This document shows, piece by piece, positions 16,784-26,058 of a stretch of DNA of 64,000 bases. Source of the stretch: DATARH01 sp036008175 (lineage in GTDB: Bacteria > Pseudomonadota > Alphaproteobacteria > ATCC43930 > CGMCC-115725); the NCBI GenBank assembly GCA_036008175.1, contig DASYOB010000059.1, positions 1-64,000 on the forward strand, read 5' to 3'. The notes beneath the pieces were generated by a model, which made no database searches, was not told where the DNA came from, and saw nothing but the letters and a program-made list of their open reading frames with translations. Position 1 is the stretch's first letter, and each line of letters starts with the position of its first letter. A program made the position numbers and the translations under genes.

Positions 16784-17651
16784 GGCGCAACTCCACGCCT
16801 GCCATTGTCTCCAGCACGCGGACGACGACCGGAAAGCCTTCCTGTCCCCAGCCCTGCGCCTGTGCGCGCTTGAAGATATCGCTGGCGAGCGGGCCAAGCG
16901 CGGCGGGCGCGGCAACGTCGCGGGCGAGCGCGCAGGCGAGATCCATGTCCTTGGCGACGATGTCGAGCGTGCCACCGGCGCTGAAGCTGCGGTTGAACAC
17001 GCCGCGGGGAATGTTGGCGAAGGTGCGGCTCTGGCCGGCGCTGACCGGCACGATTTGCGCGAGAACCTCGAGGTCGATCCCGGCTTTGGCGGCGATCAGC
17101 ATCCCCTCGATGGCGGCGATGAAGTTGGTGTAGCCGAGATACTGCGTCACCAGCTTGGCGGCACAGCCGGTGCCGCTTGGCCCGACATGAAAGACATTGC
17201 GGGCAATCGCCTCGAACAGCGGCCGACAGCGGGCGAAATCGGCGGGATCGCCGCCGACCATAACGGTCATCTCAGGCGGGCGACCGCTGACCGGCGCGTC
17301 GAGGAAGGCGACACCGCGCTCGCGCGCGGCTTCGGCCAGACGACGGGTCGTGGCCGGCGCATTGGTCGTCAGGTCGATACAGGTGCCGCCCGTCGAGAGG
17401 CCCGCGATGATGCCGGTTTCGGCGTCAAGCGCCGCCGCCTCGACCTCGCTCGGGCCGGGCAACGAGGTGAAGACGACCTCGCTCGCTTCGGCGACGCGGC
17501 GCGGCGTCTCGGCGACGGCAGCGCCTTGCTGCTCAAGTGTGCGGGTTGCCTCACGCCGGCGATCGTGAACGGTCAGTTCGTGGCCTGCCGCGATCAGGCA
17601 GCCGGCGATCGGCGTCCCCATCGTTCCGGTCCCGACAAAGCCGATGCGCAT
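16776..17651 (-). CDS. NAD(P)-dependent beta-hydroxyacid dehydrogenase (3-hydroxyisobutyrate dehydrogenase family)
   Basis: 291 aa. The N-terminal Rossmann motif is GFVGTGTMGTPIAG (residues 4-17). The substrate-binding signature FLDAPVSGRP is near residue 117, and the catalytic Lys lies in GCAAKLVTQYLGY near 170. It oxidises or reduces a short beta-hydroxyacid. Being co-translated with the Rieske subunits, it probably acts on a product of the same catabolic route; the substrate is unknown. A second paralogue of the family lies at 49.8-50.7 kb. Confidence 0.9.
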   Translation of the reverse strand: MRIGFVGTGTMGTPIAGCLIAAGHELTVHDRRREATRTLEQQGAAVAETPRRVAEASEVVFTSLPGPSEVEAAALDAETGIIAGLSTGGTCIDLTTNAPATTRRLAEAARERGVAFLDAPVSGRPPEMTVMVGGDPADFARCRPLFEAIARNVFHVGPSGTGCAAKLVTQYLGYTNFIAAIEGMLIAAKAGIDLEVLAQIVPVSAGQSRTFANIPRGVFNRSFSAGGTLDIVAKDMDLACALARDVAAPAALGPLASDIFKRAQAQGWGQEGFPVVVRVLETMAGVELRHD

Positions 17652-17732
17652 TGCCTGTCCCCGTTCTGCGCCAGCGGATCGACATCATCAGCGCATCACG
17701 GAACCGCGGCAAGCGCGGACCGGTCGGGGCGG

Positions 17733-18275
17733 CTATTCCGCGGCGGCGGCCTCCGCCTCCTCGCCGGCGATGAGGTTTTCCTTCATATGGCTTAGCGCCC
17801 GGATCACCGCCTCGCGTGCGGCCCGCGGGAGCCCGGCGCAGGCTTCCTCGCGAACCTCCGCATTGATCTCGAGCACGCGGTTGACAACCTGCCAGGCAAC
17901 CGAGGTCAGCCAGAGGGTGCGCACCCGCCGGTCGGTGGCGTGCGCCCGCCGCTCTACCAGCCCCTCCTCGTGCAGCCGGTCGAGCAGGCGCACAAGGGCA
18001 ATCGGCTCGATATCGAGCATCGTCGCGACAGCGGCCTGACTGAGCCCCTCGTCGCGGGCGATGACGAGCAAGGCGCGCGCCTGCTGGCGCGTGATCGGCA
18101 GACCGGTCTGCCGCGTCCGCCGTTCGAAACGGCGGCGCATCAGACGCGAGACATCGGCCATTATCGCCCCGATATTTGGCTGCAGCGCCGCCGGGTCGGG
18201 GCGGGTCGCGGCCCCGTCCGCGATCTTCGGGTGCATCAACGCCGTCATCGCGGCGGTATCATTCGGCGGCGCCAC
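17733..18275 (-). CDS. MarR-family transcriptional regulator
   Basis: 180 aa. The winged-helix domain spans about residues 35-145, with the recognition region GLSQAAVATMLDIEPIALVRLLDRL and the wing VERRAHATDRRVRTLWLT. The GTG start at 18275 is backed by GGAGGAAG 5 nt upstream and lies inside the end of the upstream RND gene (17-nt overlap). It is therefore the last gene of the efflux operon and probably its autoregulatory repressor, relieved by a pump substrate. That role is inferred from position. Confidence 0.9.
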   Translation of the reverse strand: MAPPNDTAAMTALMHPKIADGAATRPDPAALQPNIGAIMADVSRLMRRRFERRTRQTGLPITRQQARALLVIARDEGLSQAAVATMLDIEPIALVRLLDRLHEEGLVERRAHATDRRVRTLWLTSVAWQVVNRVLEINAEVREEACAGLPRAAREAVIRALSHMKENLIAGEEAEAAAAE

Positions 18276-21200
18276 GGGCTTCCTCCGCCATTGCCGGGCT
18301 GGGCCGGTCGGTCAGCGCCTCGGCCAGCCGCGATCGGCGGCGCGACGCGCCGAGCCAATGGCTCAGCCGGTCGAGATAGAGATAGATGACCGGGGTCGTG
18401 TACAGGGTCAGCCATTGTGAAACGAGCAGCCCGCCCACCAGCGCCACACCGAGCGGCCGGCGCAGTTCCGATCCCGCCCCGCCGCCGAGCGCGATCGGCA
18501 ACGAGCCGAACAGCGCGGCGAACGTTGTCATCATGATCGGTCGGAAGCGCAGCAGGCACGCCTCATGGATCGCCGTCTGCGGGTCCTTGCCTTCGTAGCG
18601 CTCGGCCTGCAACGCGAAGTCGATCATCATGATGGCGTTCTTCTTGACGATGCCGACAAGGAGGATGACGCCGATCATGGCGATGACGGTCAGGTCGTAG
18701 TGCAGCACCATCAGCGCCAGCAACGCGCCGACGCCGGCCGACGGAAGGGCCGAGAGAATGGTAATCGGGTGGATGTAGCTTTCGTAGAGGACGCCGAGCA
18801 CGATGTAGACGACGAGAATCGCGGCCGCGACCAGCATCGGGGTCGATTTCAGCGAATCCTGGAAGGCCTGCGCCGCACCCTGGAACGAGCCCTGAACCGT
18901 GGGCGGCATGCGCAATTCCGTCTGGACCCGTTGGATCGCCTCGACCGCCTGACCGAGCGCCACCCGCGGCGGCAGATTGAACGACAGGGTCACCGAGGGA
19001 AACTGGCCCTGGTGATTGATCGACAGCGGCTCCAGCTTCGACACCTGATGGACAAAGCTGCTCAGCGGAACCTGCACGCCGTTCGGGCCGGGTACGTAGA
19101 TCTTGCTCAACGCATTGGGGTCGTGCAGGTATTGCGGCGCGACTTCTTCGACCACCTTGTATTGATTGGTCGAGCCGTAAAGCGTCGCCACCTGGCGCTG
19201 TCCGAACGCATCGTACAGCGTGTCGTCGATCACCTGCGCCGAAAGACCCAGCCGCGAGGCGGCGTCGCGGTCGATTTCGATCGCCAGATGCGGCGCCGCC
19301 GCTTCCTGATCCGACGTAACGTCCTCCAATTGCGGCAATTTCCGCAATGCCTCCTCGAGGATCGGCGCCCAATGGTTGAGTTCGGCGCTGTCGGTGTCGG
19401 TCAGCGTGTACTGGAACTGAGTCTTGGTCAATCGGCCGCCGACATTGATGTCCTGCCCCGCCTGCATGAAGAACTTGGCGCCCTCGACGGAGTTAACCTG
19501 GGTGCGCAACCGCTGGATGACTTGTTGCGCCGTTACGTCGCGCTCGTCATGCGGCTTCAGCTGCATGAACATGCGGGCGGCATCCTCGGTAGGGTTGTAG
19601 GCATAGGTGCCGCCGAGATAGAAGACGCCCTGCACCGCCGGGTCTTTGGCGACGATCGCGGCAATCTGATGCGCGAGCTCGGAAATCTTCGCGAATGAAG
19701 AATCCTGTCGCCCCTGCACCTGGCCGAAGATGAACCCGGTGTCCTGCTGCGGGAAGAAGCCTTTCGGGATGGTCACGTACAGATAGCCGGTTCCCACCAT
19801 CAGCCCCAAGGTGACGATGAGGGCGCCGAACTGGTGCCGCAGGACAAATCTGAGACCGACGTCGTAGCCGCGCAGAAACGCGTCGAAGGCGCGCTCGGCC
19901 AGACGATTGGCCCAATTCGCGTGATGCTCCTCGCCGTGGCTCTTCAGAAACAGCGAACACATCACCGGAGTAAGGGTCAGCGAGATCGCCGCCGAGGCAA
20001 TCACCGCGACCGACACCGTCATCGCGAACTCGCGGAACAGCCGGCCGATAATGCCGCCCATTAGAAATAGGGGAATGAACACCGCTATCAGCGAGACGGT
20101 GATCGAGATGATCGTGAAGCCTATTTGACCGGCGCCCTTCAGCGCTGCCTCGAAGGGCCGATCGCCCTGTTCGAGGTAGCGAACGATGTTCTCGATCATC
20201 ACGATCGCATCATCGACGATGAAGCCGACCGAGATCGTCAGAGCCATCAGCGAGATGTTGTCGAGACTGTATCCCAGCCCATACATGACCGCGAAGGTCG
20301 CCAACAGCGACAGCGGCACGGCCACGCTCGGAATCACCGTTGCCCACAGCGTCCGCAGGAAGGTGAAGATCACCATCACGACCAGCGCGATCGTCAGCAT
20401 CATCGTGAACTGCACGTCGCGGACCGCGGTGCGTACCACCAGCGAACGGTCAGAAATCAGGTCAACATGCACGCCGGGCGGGATCGACTCCATCAGCTGC
20501 GGCAACATCCCCTTGATCCGATCGACCACCTGGATCGTATTGGCGCCCGGCGCGCGTTGGATCGAGATTCCTTCGGCTGGGGTTTGTCCAAACCAGGCGC
20601 CGATCCGGTCGTTCTGCACCGAGTCGGTGACGGTCGCGACATCTTTGAGTCGCACCGCGGCGCCGCCGCGATAGGCAACGATCAGCTTTTTGAACGCGGC
20701 GGCGTCAAACATCTGGTCGTTGGTGTCGAGCGTGACCGATTGGTAGCTGTTTTCGATATTGCCCTTGGGCCGATCGACGCTAGCCAAGGCGATCGCGTTG
20801 CGGACATCTTCGAGGCTGAGGCCGCGATTGGCCAGGGCGGCCGGATCGACCTGCACCCGCACCGCGTATTGCTTCTGGCCGAAGACCCCGACCTGACCGA
20901 CACCCGGCACGGTCGACATCTTCTGCGCCAGGATCACGTAGGCGTAGTCGTCGATGCGGTAGACCGGCAGCGAATCGGAGTGGACGCCGTAGATCAACAC
21001 CGGAAAATCGGCGGGGTTGGTCTTCTTGTAGGTTGGCGGAGTCGGCAGATCCTTCGGCAGCAACCCTGCGGCGGCGTTTATCGCCTGCTGCACATCCTGA
21101 GCCGCGCCGTCGATGTTGCGTTCGAGGGCGAATTGCATCGTGATCACGGAAACCCCGATGCCGCTGAACGAGGTCATCTGATCGAGGCTGGGAATCGCCG

Positions 21201-21414
21201 CGAATTGCTGCTCCAGCGGGGTGGCCACCGACGATGCCATCGTGTCCGGCGAGGCGCCGGGATATTGCACCGTGACGGTGATGGTCGGGAAATCGACATT
21301 CGGCAAGGCCGCTACCGGCAGCAGCTCGTAGGCGACAATGCCGAAGACGAGGACGCCGAGCATCAACAGCGAGGTCGCGATCGGCCGTCGGATGAAGGGT
21401 GCGGAAATGCTCAC
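18259..21414 (-). CDS. RND multidrug efflux inner-membrane transporter (MdtB/MdtC-like), second copy
   Basis: 1051 aa, full length. Twelve-helix RND architecture with two large periplasmic loops. The N-terminus is FIRRPIATSLLMLGVLV, and the proton-relay Asp pair is in SVGFIVDDAIVMIENIV. It exports hydrophobic compounds using the proton gradient. It has a GTG start. It is a close paralogue of the adjacent upstream RND gene, and short stretches are identical at the nucleotide level. The pair with one adaptor resembles MdtABC, where two different RND subunits form a mixed trimer. Confidence 0.93.
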   Translation of the reverse strand: MSISAPFIRRPIATSLLMLGVLVFGIVAYELLPVAALPNVDFPTITVTVQYPGASPDTMASSVATPLEQQFAAIPSLDQMTSFSGIGVSVITMQFALERNIDGAAQDVQQAINAAAGLLPKDLPTPPTYKKTNPADFPVLIYGVHSDSLPVYRIDDYAYVILAQKMSTVPGVGQVGVFGQKQYAVRVQVDPAALANRGLSLEDVRNAIALASVDRPKGNIENSYQSVTLDTNDQMFDAAAFKKLIVAYRGGAAVRLKDVATVTDSVQNDRIGAWFGQTPAEGISIQRAPGANTIQVVDRIKGMLPQLMESIPPGVHVDLISDRSLVVRTAVRDVQFTMMLTIALVVMVIFTFLRTLWATVIPSVAVPLSLLATFAVMYGLGYSLDNISLMALTISVGFIVDDAIVMIENIVRYLEQGDRPFEAALKGAGQIGFTIISITVSLIAVFIPLFLMGGIIGRLFREFAMTVSVAVIASAAISLTLTPVMCSLFLKSHGEEHHANWANRLAERAFDAFLRGYDVGLRFVLRHQFGALIVTLGLMVGTGYLYVTIPKGFFPQQDTGFIFGQVQGRQDSSFAKISELAHQIAAIVAKDPAVQGVFYLGGTYAYNPTEDAARMFMQLKPHDERDVTAQQVIQRLRTQVNSVEGAKFFMQAGQDINVGGRLTKTQFQYTLTDTDSAELNHWAPILEEALRKLPQLEDVTSDQEAAAPHLAIEIDRDAASRLGLSAQVIDDTLYDAFGQRQVATLYGSTNQYKVVEEVAPQYLHDPNALSKIYVPGPNGVQVPLSSFVHQVSKLEPLSINHQGQFPSVTLSFNLPPRVALGQAVEAIQRVQTELRMPPTVQGSFQGAAQAFQDSLKSTPMLVAAAILVVYIVLGVLYESYIHPITILSALPSAGVGALLALMVLHYDLTVIAMIGVILLVGIVKKNAIMMIDFALQAERYEGKDPQTAIHEACLLRFRPIMMTTFAALFGSLPIALGGGAGSELRRPLGVALVGGLLVSQWLTLYTTPVIYLYLDRLSHWLGASRRRSRLAEALTDRPSPAMAEEARGAAE

Positions 21415-21459
21415 TGGCGGTGCCCTAACGCATGGAGTAACGAAAAGTGGAAAACGCGA

Positions 21460-24400
21460 TCATTCGCCGTCCGCATGCGATCCCTCCGCGATCGCCGGCC
21501 GCGGGGCCTCGCTCAACGCGCTGGCCAGCCGCGATTGCCGCCGGTGGGTGCGGCCAAGCCAGCGCGACATCCGCTCGAGATAGAGATAGATGATCGGCGT
21601 CGTGTAGAGGGTCAGCCACTGCGAGACCAGGAGCCCGCCGACAATGGCGATGCCGAGTGGACGCCGCAGTTCTGATCCGGCACCCTGGCCGATCGCGATC
21701 GGCAGGCCACCGAATATTGCGGCAAAGGTCGTCATCATGATCGGGCGGAAGCGCAGGAGGCAGGCTTCGTGGATCGCCGTCTGCGGGTCCTTGCCTTCGT
21801 AGCGCTCGGCCTGCAACGCGAAATCGATCATCATGATCGCGTTCTTCTTGACGATGCCGATCAGCAAAATGATGCCGATCAGCGCGATTACGCTCAGATC
21901 GTAGTGCAGTACCATCAGCGCCAGGAGCGCACCGACGCCGGCCGACGGCAGCGCCGACAGGATCGTGATCGGGTGGATATAGCTCTCGTAGAGCATCCCC
22001 AGCACGATGTAGACGACGAGGATCGCAGCGGCGACGAGCAGCGGCGTCGAGGACAGTGAGTCCCGGAAGGCCTGCGCGGTGCCCTGGAAGGCGCTGTCGA
22101 TCGTCGGCGGCAGATGGAGCTGCTGCTGCAACTGCTGGATCCGCTCGACCGCCTCGCCGATCGCGAAGCCCGGCGCCAGGTTGAACGATAGTGTCACCGC
22201 CGGGAACTGGCCCTGATGGTTGACCGAAAGCGGTTCGACCTTTGGGACGAAATGGGCGAAGTTGCTGACCGGCACCTGCGCCCCGTTGGGCCCGGTGACG
22301 TACACCTTCGACAGCGCGGTTGCATCGTTCTGAAAATCGCGCTGCACCTCGATGACGACCTTGTATTGGCTGGTCGAGGTGAAGATGTTGGTGATCTGCC
22401 GCTGCCCGAATGCGTCGTAAAGGGTCTGGTCGATCAGCGACGGCGAAATGCCGACCCGCGAGGCCGCGTCGCGGTCGATCTCGATCGCGATGTGCGGCGA
22501 GGCGACCTGCTGGTCCGAGGCGACGTCTTCGAGCTCGGGCAGCTTCCTCATCTCGGCTTCGACCATCGGCGCCCATTGGTTGAGTTCGCCGCTGTCGGTG
22601 TCGGTCAGCGTGTATTGATAGAGCGTACGGCTCAGCCGTCCGCCGACGCTGATGTCCTGGCCGGCTTGCATAAAGAACTTGGCCCCTGGCACCGCACCCA
22701 CTTTCGGCCGCAGACGCCGGATGATCTGGTTTGCAGTCTGCGTGCGCTGGTCATGCGGCTTAAGCTGAATGAACACGCGGGCGGTGTTCTCAGTCGGGTT
22801 GAAGGCGCTGGCGCCGGTAAAGGAAAACACACCGGACACGTCGGGATCCTGACGCACGACATCCACGATCCGATGCGTCAGCTCTGCCATGTCGTAATAG
22901 GAAATGCTCTCGCGCGCGTCGGCCTGGCCAAAAATGAAGCCGGTGTCCTGCTCCGGGAAAAAGCCCTTCGGGATTGTCACATAGAGATACCCGGTCAGGA
23001 CGATCAGCACGAGCGTCGACAGCAGGGTCGGGAGCTGATGACGGAAGACAAAAACGAGTCCCCTGTCGTAGCCGCGCAGGAACGCGTCGAAGCCGCGCTC
23101 GAACATACGATTGAGACGTCCTGGCGGCCTTTCCTCGGTATGGCCCTTCAGGAACAGCGAGCACAGCATGGGGGTCAGCGTTAGCGAAATGAATGCCGAC
23201 GCGACCACGGCGACGGTCGTGGTAACCGCAAACTCACGAAACAGCCGGCCGATGATGCCGCCCATGAACAGCAGCGGGATGAACACCGCGATCAGCGAAA
23301 AGGTGATCGAGATGATCGTAAAGCCGATCTGGCCGGCCCCCTTGAGCGCCGCCTCGAACGGTGGGTCGCCCTGCTCGATGTAGCGGACGATGTTCTCGAT
23401 CATGACGATCGCGTCGTCGACGACGAAGCCGATCGAGATCGTCAGCGCCATCAGCGAGATGTTATCGAGGCTATAGCCGACTACATACATCACCGCGAAG
23501 GTCGCGAGCAGCGACATCGGCACCGCCATGCTCGGGATCACCGTCGCCCACAATGTCCGCAGGAACACGAAGATGACGATGACGACGAGCAGGACGGTCA
23601 GCATCATCGTGAACTGAACGTCGTGCACCGCCGCGCGCACCACCAGCGAGCGGTCGGACACCAGATCGACACGAAGCGTCGGCGGGAACGACTGCATTAT
23701 GTGCGGCACCATCTCCTGGATGGTGTCGACCAGCTGGATCGTGTTGGCGCCGGCCTGACGCTGGATCGCCAGCCCCTCGGCCGGCTCGTCGAAGAACCAC
23801 GCACCGATGCGCTCGTTCTGCACCGAGTCGACCGCCTCGCCAATATCCTTGACGCGAACCGGGGCACCGTTGCGATAGGCGATGATGACGTTATTGTATT
23901 GGGCTGCGGTGAACAGCTGATCGTTGGTGTCGAGCGTGTAGGTCTGGTGCGGCCCTTCGAGAACGCCTTTCGGCCGGTCGAGCGTGGTGCCGACAAGCGC
24001 ATTACGCACGTCCTCGAAGCCAATGCCGCGCGAGGCAAGCGCGCCGGGATTTATCTTGATATGCGCCGCGTAGGGACGCTGACCAAAGATCCGAGCCTCT
24101 GAGACGCCCGGCACGGTCGACAGCTTTTGAGCGAGAATCGTGTAGGCATAGTCGTCGACCCGGTAGATCGGCATCGCGTTCGAATGAACCGCGTAGATCA
24201 GGACCGGTCGGTCGGCCGGGTTGGTTTTTCGGTAGGTCGGCGGGCTGGGCAGGTCGCTCGGAAGCAGCCCGCTCGCCGCATTGATTGCCTGCTGCACGTC
24301 CTGAGCGGCGGCGTCGATATTGCGCTCGAGGTCGAACTGCAAGGTGACCGACATCGAGCCGATGCCGCTCGTCGAGGTCATCTGGGCAAGCGAGGGGATC

Positions 24401-24618
24401 GCCGCGAACTGCTGCTCCAGCGGCGTGGCCACCGCCGAGGCCATCGTGTCGGGGCTCGCCCCGGGGTAGTTGACCGATACGACGATAGTCGGAAAGTCCA
24501 CCTTGGGCAGCGCCGCGACCGGCAACAGCCCATAGGCGCCGAAACCGAACACGAGAATGCCCAGCATCAACAGCGAGGTTGCGATGGGCCGCCGGATAAA
24601 CGGCTCGGATATGCTCAT
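21460..24618 (-). CDS. RND multidrug efflux inner-membrane transporter (MdtB/MdtC-like), first copy
   Basis: 1052 aa. Same architecture as its neighbour, with the proton-relay motif SIGFVVDDAIVMIENIV and the C-terminal ALQAERYEGKDPQTAIHEA segment shared almost exactly with the second copy. It lies 54 nt after the adaptor gene and 45 nt before the second pump gene, all on the minus strand. No outer-membrane TolC-like factor is encoded nearby, so one from elsewhere must be used. Confidence 0.93.
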   Translation of the reverse strand: MSISEPFIRRPIATSLLMLGILVFGFGAYGLLPVAALPKVDFPTIVVSVNYPGASPDTMASAVATPLEQQFAAIPSLAQMTSTSGIGSMSVTLQFDLERNIDAAAQDVQQAINAASGLLPSDLPSPPTYRKTNPADRPVLIYAVHSNAMPIYRVDDYAYTILAQKLSTVPGVSEARIFGQRPYAAHIKINPGALASRGIGFEDVRNALVGTTLDRPKGVLEGPHQTYTLDTNDQLFTAAQYNNVIIAYRNGAPVRVKDIGEAVDSVQNERIGAWFFDEPAEGLAIQRQAGANTIQLVDTIQEMVPHIMQSFPPTLRVDLVSDRSLVVRAAVHDVQFTMMLTVLLVVIVIFVFLRTLWATVIPSMAVPMSLLATFAVMYVVGYSLDNISLMALTISIGFVVDDAIVMIENIVRYIEQGDPPFEAALKGAGQIGFTIISITFSLIAVFIPLLFMGGIIGRLFREFAVTTTVAVVASAFISLTLTPMLCSLFLKGHTEERPPGRLNRMFERGFDAFLRGYDRGLVFVFRHQLPTLLSTLVLIVLTGYLYVTIPKGFFPEQDTGFIFGQADARESISYYDMAELTHRIVDVVRQDPDVSGVFSFTGASAFNPTENTARVFIQLKPHDQRTQTANQIIRRLRPKVGAVPGAKFFMQAGQDISVGGRLSRTLYQYTLTDTDSGELNQWAPMVEAEMRKLPELEDVASDQQVASPHIAIEIDRDAASRVGISPSLIDQTLYDAFGQRQITNIFTSTSQYKVVIEVQRDFQNDATALSKVYVTGPNGAQVPVSNFAHFVPKVEPLSVNHQGQFPAVTLSFNLAPGFAIGEAVERIQQLQQQLHLPPTIDSAFQGTAQAFRDSLSSTPLLVAAAILVVYIVLGMLYESYIHPITILSALPSAGVGALLALMVLHYDLSVIALIGIILLIGIVKKNAIMMIDFALQAERYEGKDPQTAIHEACLLRFRPIMMTTFAAIFGGLPIAIGQGAGSELRRPLGIAIVGGLLVSQWLTLYTTPIIYLYLERMSRWLGRTHRRQSRLASALSEAPRPAIAEGSHADGE

Positions 24619-24672
24619 CGCGCTTGGCTCAGCGAAGCATGGAGTGGCGGTCGCAGGCGGTCGCGACGACGA

Positions 24673-25821
24673 TCAGCCGGCTGGGGCCGGCTGTGCCGGC
24701 GAGGGAGCGACGCGAGCGCCCTCGGTCAGGCGATATTGCCCGTCGATAACGACCCGCTCGCCCGGGCTCAGCCCCTTGGTGATCACCGCAATCCCATCCT
24801 GCACGGCGGCGACCTCGACCGAGCGACGCTCGGCCTTGTCTTCGGCATTGATGACATAAACGTACTGCCCATGCGGGCCCACTTGCACGGTCTGGTCCGG
24901 CACGGTGGCGACGCCACGACGGGTACCGAGAACAAGCCGGACATTGACGAACTCACCCGGCCAAAGTCGCTCGTCGGCGTTGTCGAAGGTCGCCTTCAGG
25001 TGGATCGTGCCGGTTGTCTGATCGATCGAATTGTCGATCAGCGTCAGCGTACCGGTGGAGAGCAGGGTCTTGTCGTCGTCGCCATAGGTCCGGACCTCGA
25101 GCGGCTTCTTTGCCTGCTCTTCGCGGATCTTATGAGCCGTGTCCTGCGGCAGCGTGAAGCTGACGAAGATCGGCTGAAGTTGCGCGATCGTGACCAGCCC
25201 CGTTATATCGGTCGCATGCACGATATTGCCGGTGTCGACGAGCCTCGCGCCGAGGCGGCCGTTGATCGGCGAGGTGATCGTCGTGTAGTCGAGATTGACC
25301 TTCGCCGCTTCGACCTGCGCCTTATCGCTGTCGACGATGGCCTGGTCCGCCGCAGCGGTGGCCTTGTCGTTGTCGAATTGCTGCCGGGAGACCGCAAGGT
25401 TCGCGTTGACGATTTGCGCGTCGCGCGCGAGGTTGACCTGGGCGTTGACGAGATTGGCCTGGTCTTTCTCTTGGTTGGCGACGGCCTGATCGAGCGCCGC
25501 CTTGTAGGCGCGAGGGTCGAGCTGGATCAGCAGCGCTCCGGCCTTTACTTCCTGGCCCTCATCAAAGGCCACGTTGACGATCTGTCCGTCGACCCGGCTC
25601 TTGATGGTAACCATGTTATAGGCCTGAACCGTGCCGACGCCGTTCAGCAGCACCGGGACGTCGGCAACGGAGACGCTGCCGGCGATCACCGGGATGCCGG
25701 CGCTGACCGGCGGTGGCGCCGGGGCCTCCGCCGCCGGCGCGGGGTTCCGGACTAGATACAAACCTGCTCCTACCACCGCGACGGCGAGAGCCGTCGTCGC
25801 GGTTATCGCAGCTTTCCTCAT
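24673..25821 (-). CDS. RND efflux periplasmic adaptor (membrane fusion protein)
   Basis: 382 aa. An N-terminal hydrophobic segment acts as signal/anchor and is followed by a Pro/Ala linker. The biotinyl-lipoyl-like half motif VAFDEGQEVKAGALLIQLDP is near residue 80, then a coiled-coil hairpin (about 100-165) and beta-barrel region LVTIAQLQPIFVSFTLP. It bridges the RND pumps to an outer-membrane channel. The ATG at 25821 is chosen over a GTG three codons upstream because AGGAAG is then at a normal 9-nt distance. It is the first gene of the operon adaptor-RND-RND-marR. Confidence 0.93.
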   Translation of the reverse strand: MRKAAITATTALAVAVVGAGLYLVRNPAPAAEAPAPPPVSAGIPVIAGSVSVADVPVLLNGVGTVQAYNMVTIKSRVDGQIVNVAFDEGQEVKAGALLIQLDPRAYKAALDQAVANQEKDQANLVNAQVNLARDAQIVNANLAVSRQQFDNDKATAAADQAIVDSDKAQVEAAKVNLDYTTITSPINGRLGARLVDTGNIVHATDITGLVTIAQLQPIFVSFTLPQDTAHKIREEQAKKPLEVRTYGDDDKTLLSTGTLTLIDNSIDQTTGTIHLKATFDNADERLWPGEFVNVRLVLGTRRGVATVPDQTVQVGPHGQYVYVINAEDKAERRSVEVAAVQDGIAVITKGLSPGERVVIDGQYRLTEGARVAPSPAQPAPAG

Positions 25822-25856
25822 GCCAAGCACCTTCCTGGGGGCGGAGGGTATAGTGT

Positions 25857-25885
25857 CCAGCGTCTATTATAGACAAGAGATACTT
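25857..25885 (-). promoter_or_regulatory. Candidate promoter/operator of the efflux operon
   Basis: GTCTATTATAGAC (25862-25874) is an odd-centred perfect inverted repeat, 41 nt upstream of the adaptor start. On the minus strand it contains a consensus -10 TATAAT (25866-25871). An alternative pair, TTGTCT followed 17 nt later by CTATAC, is also present. A palindrome over the -10 box is where a MarR dimer would block transcription, and the MarR gene ends this operon. The assignment is inference. Confidence 0.4.
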
Positions 25886-26058
25886 CTAGCATCCCCTGCT
25901 ATTCCGAGCACAGCATATTTCGCGCCAACCAAATGCCCTGCTCCGACATGGCCGGCATGCCTACTCGCCATCGCCGTTCCCTCGCGCCTGGTTCCGAGCC
26001 ATGATTGGCGATGGCGCCGCTTCGTGCAGCGGCCCCCATTCGGAGGGAGGTCAAGGTC

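Noticed and set aside
20125..21675. 516-codon plus-strand open frame opposite the second RND gene
   Set aside because: Antisense shadow; it runs across the intergenic gap into the next RND gene and is Arg/His/Asp low complexity.
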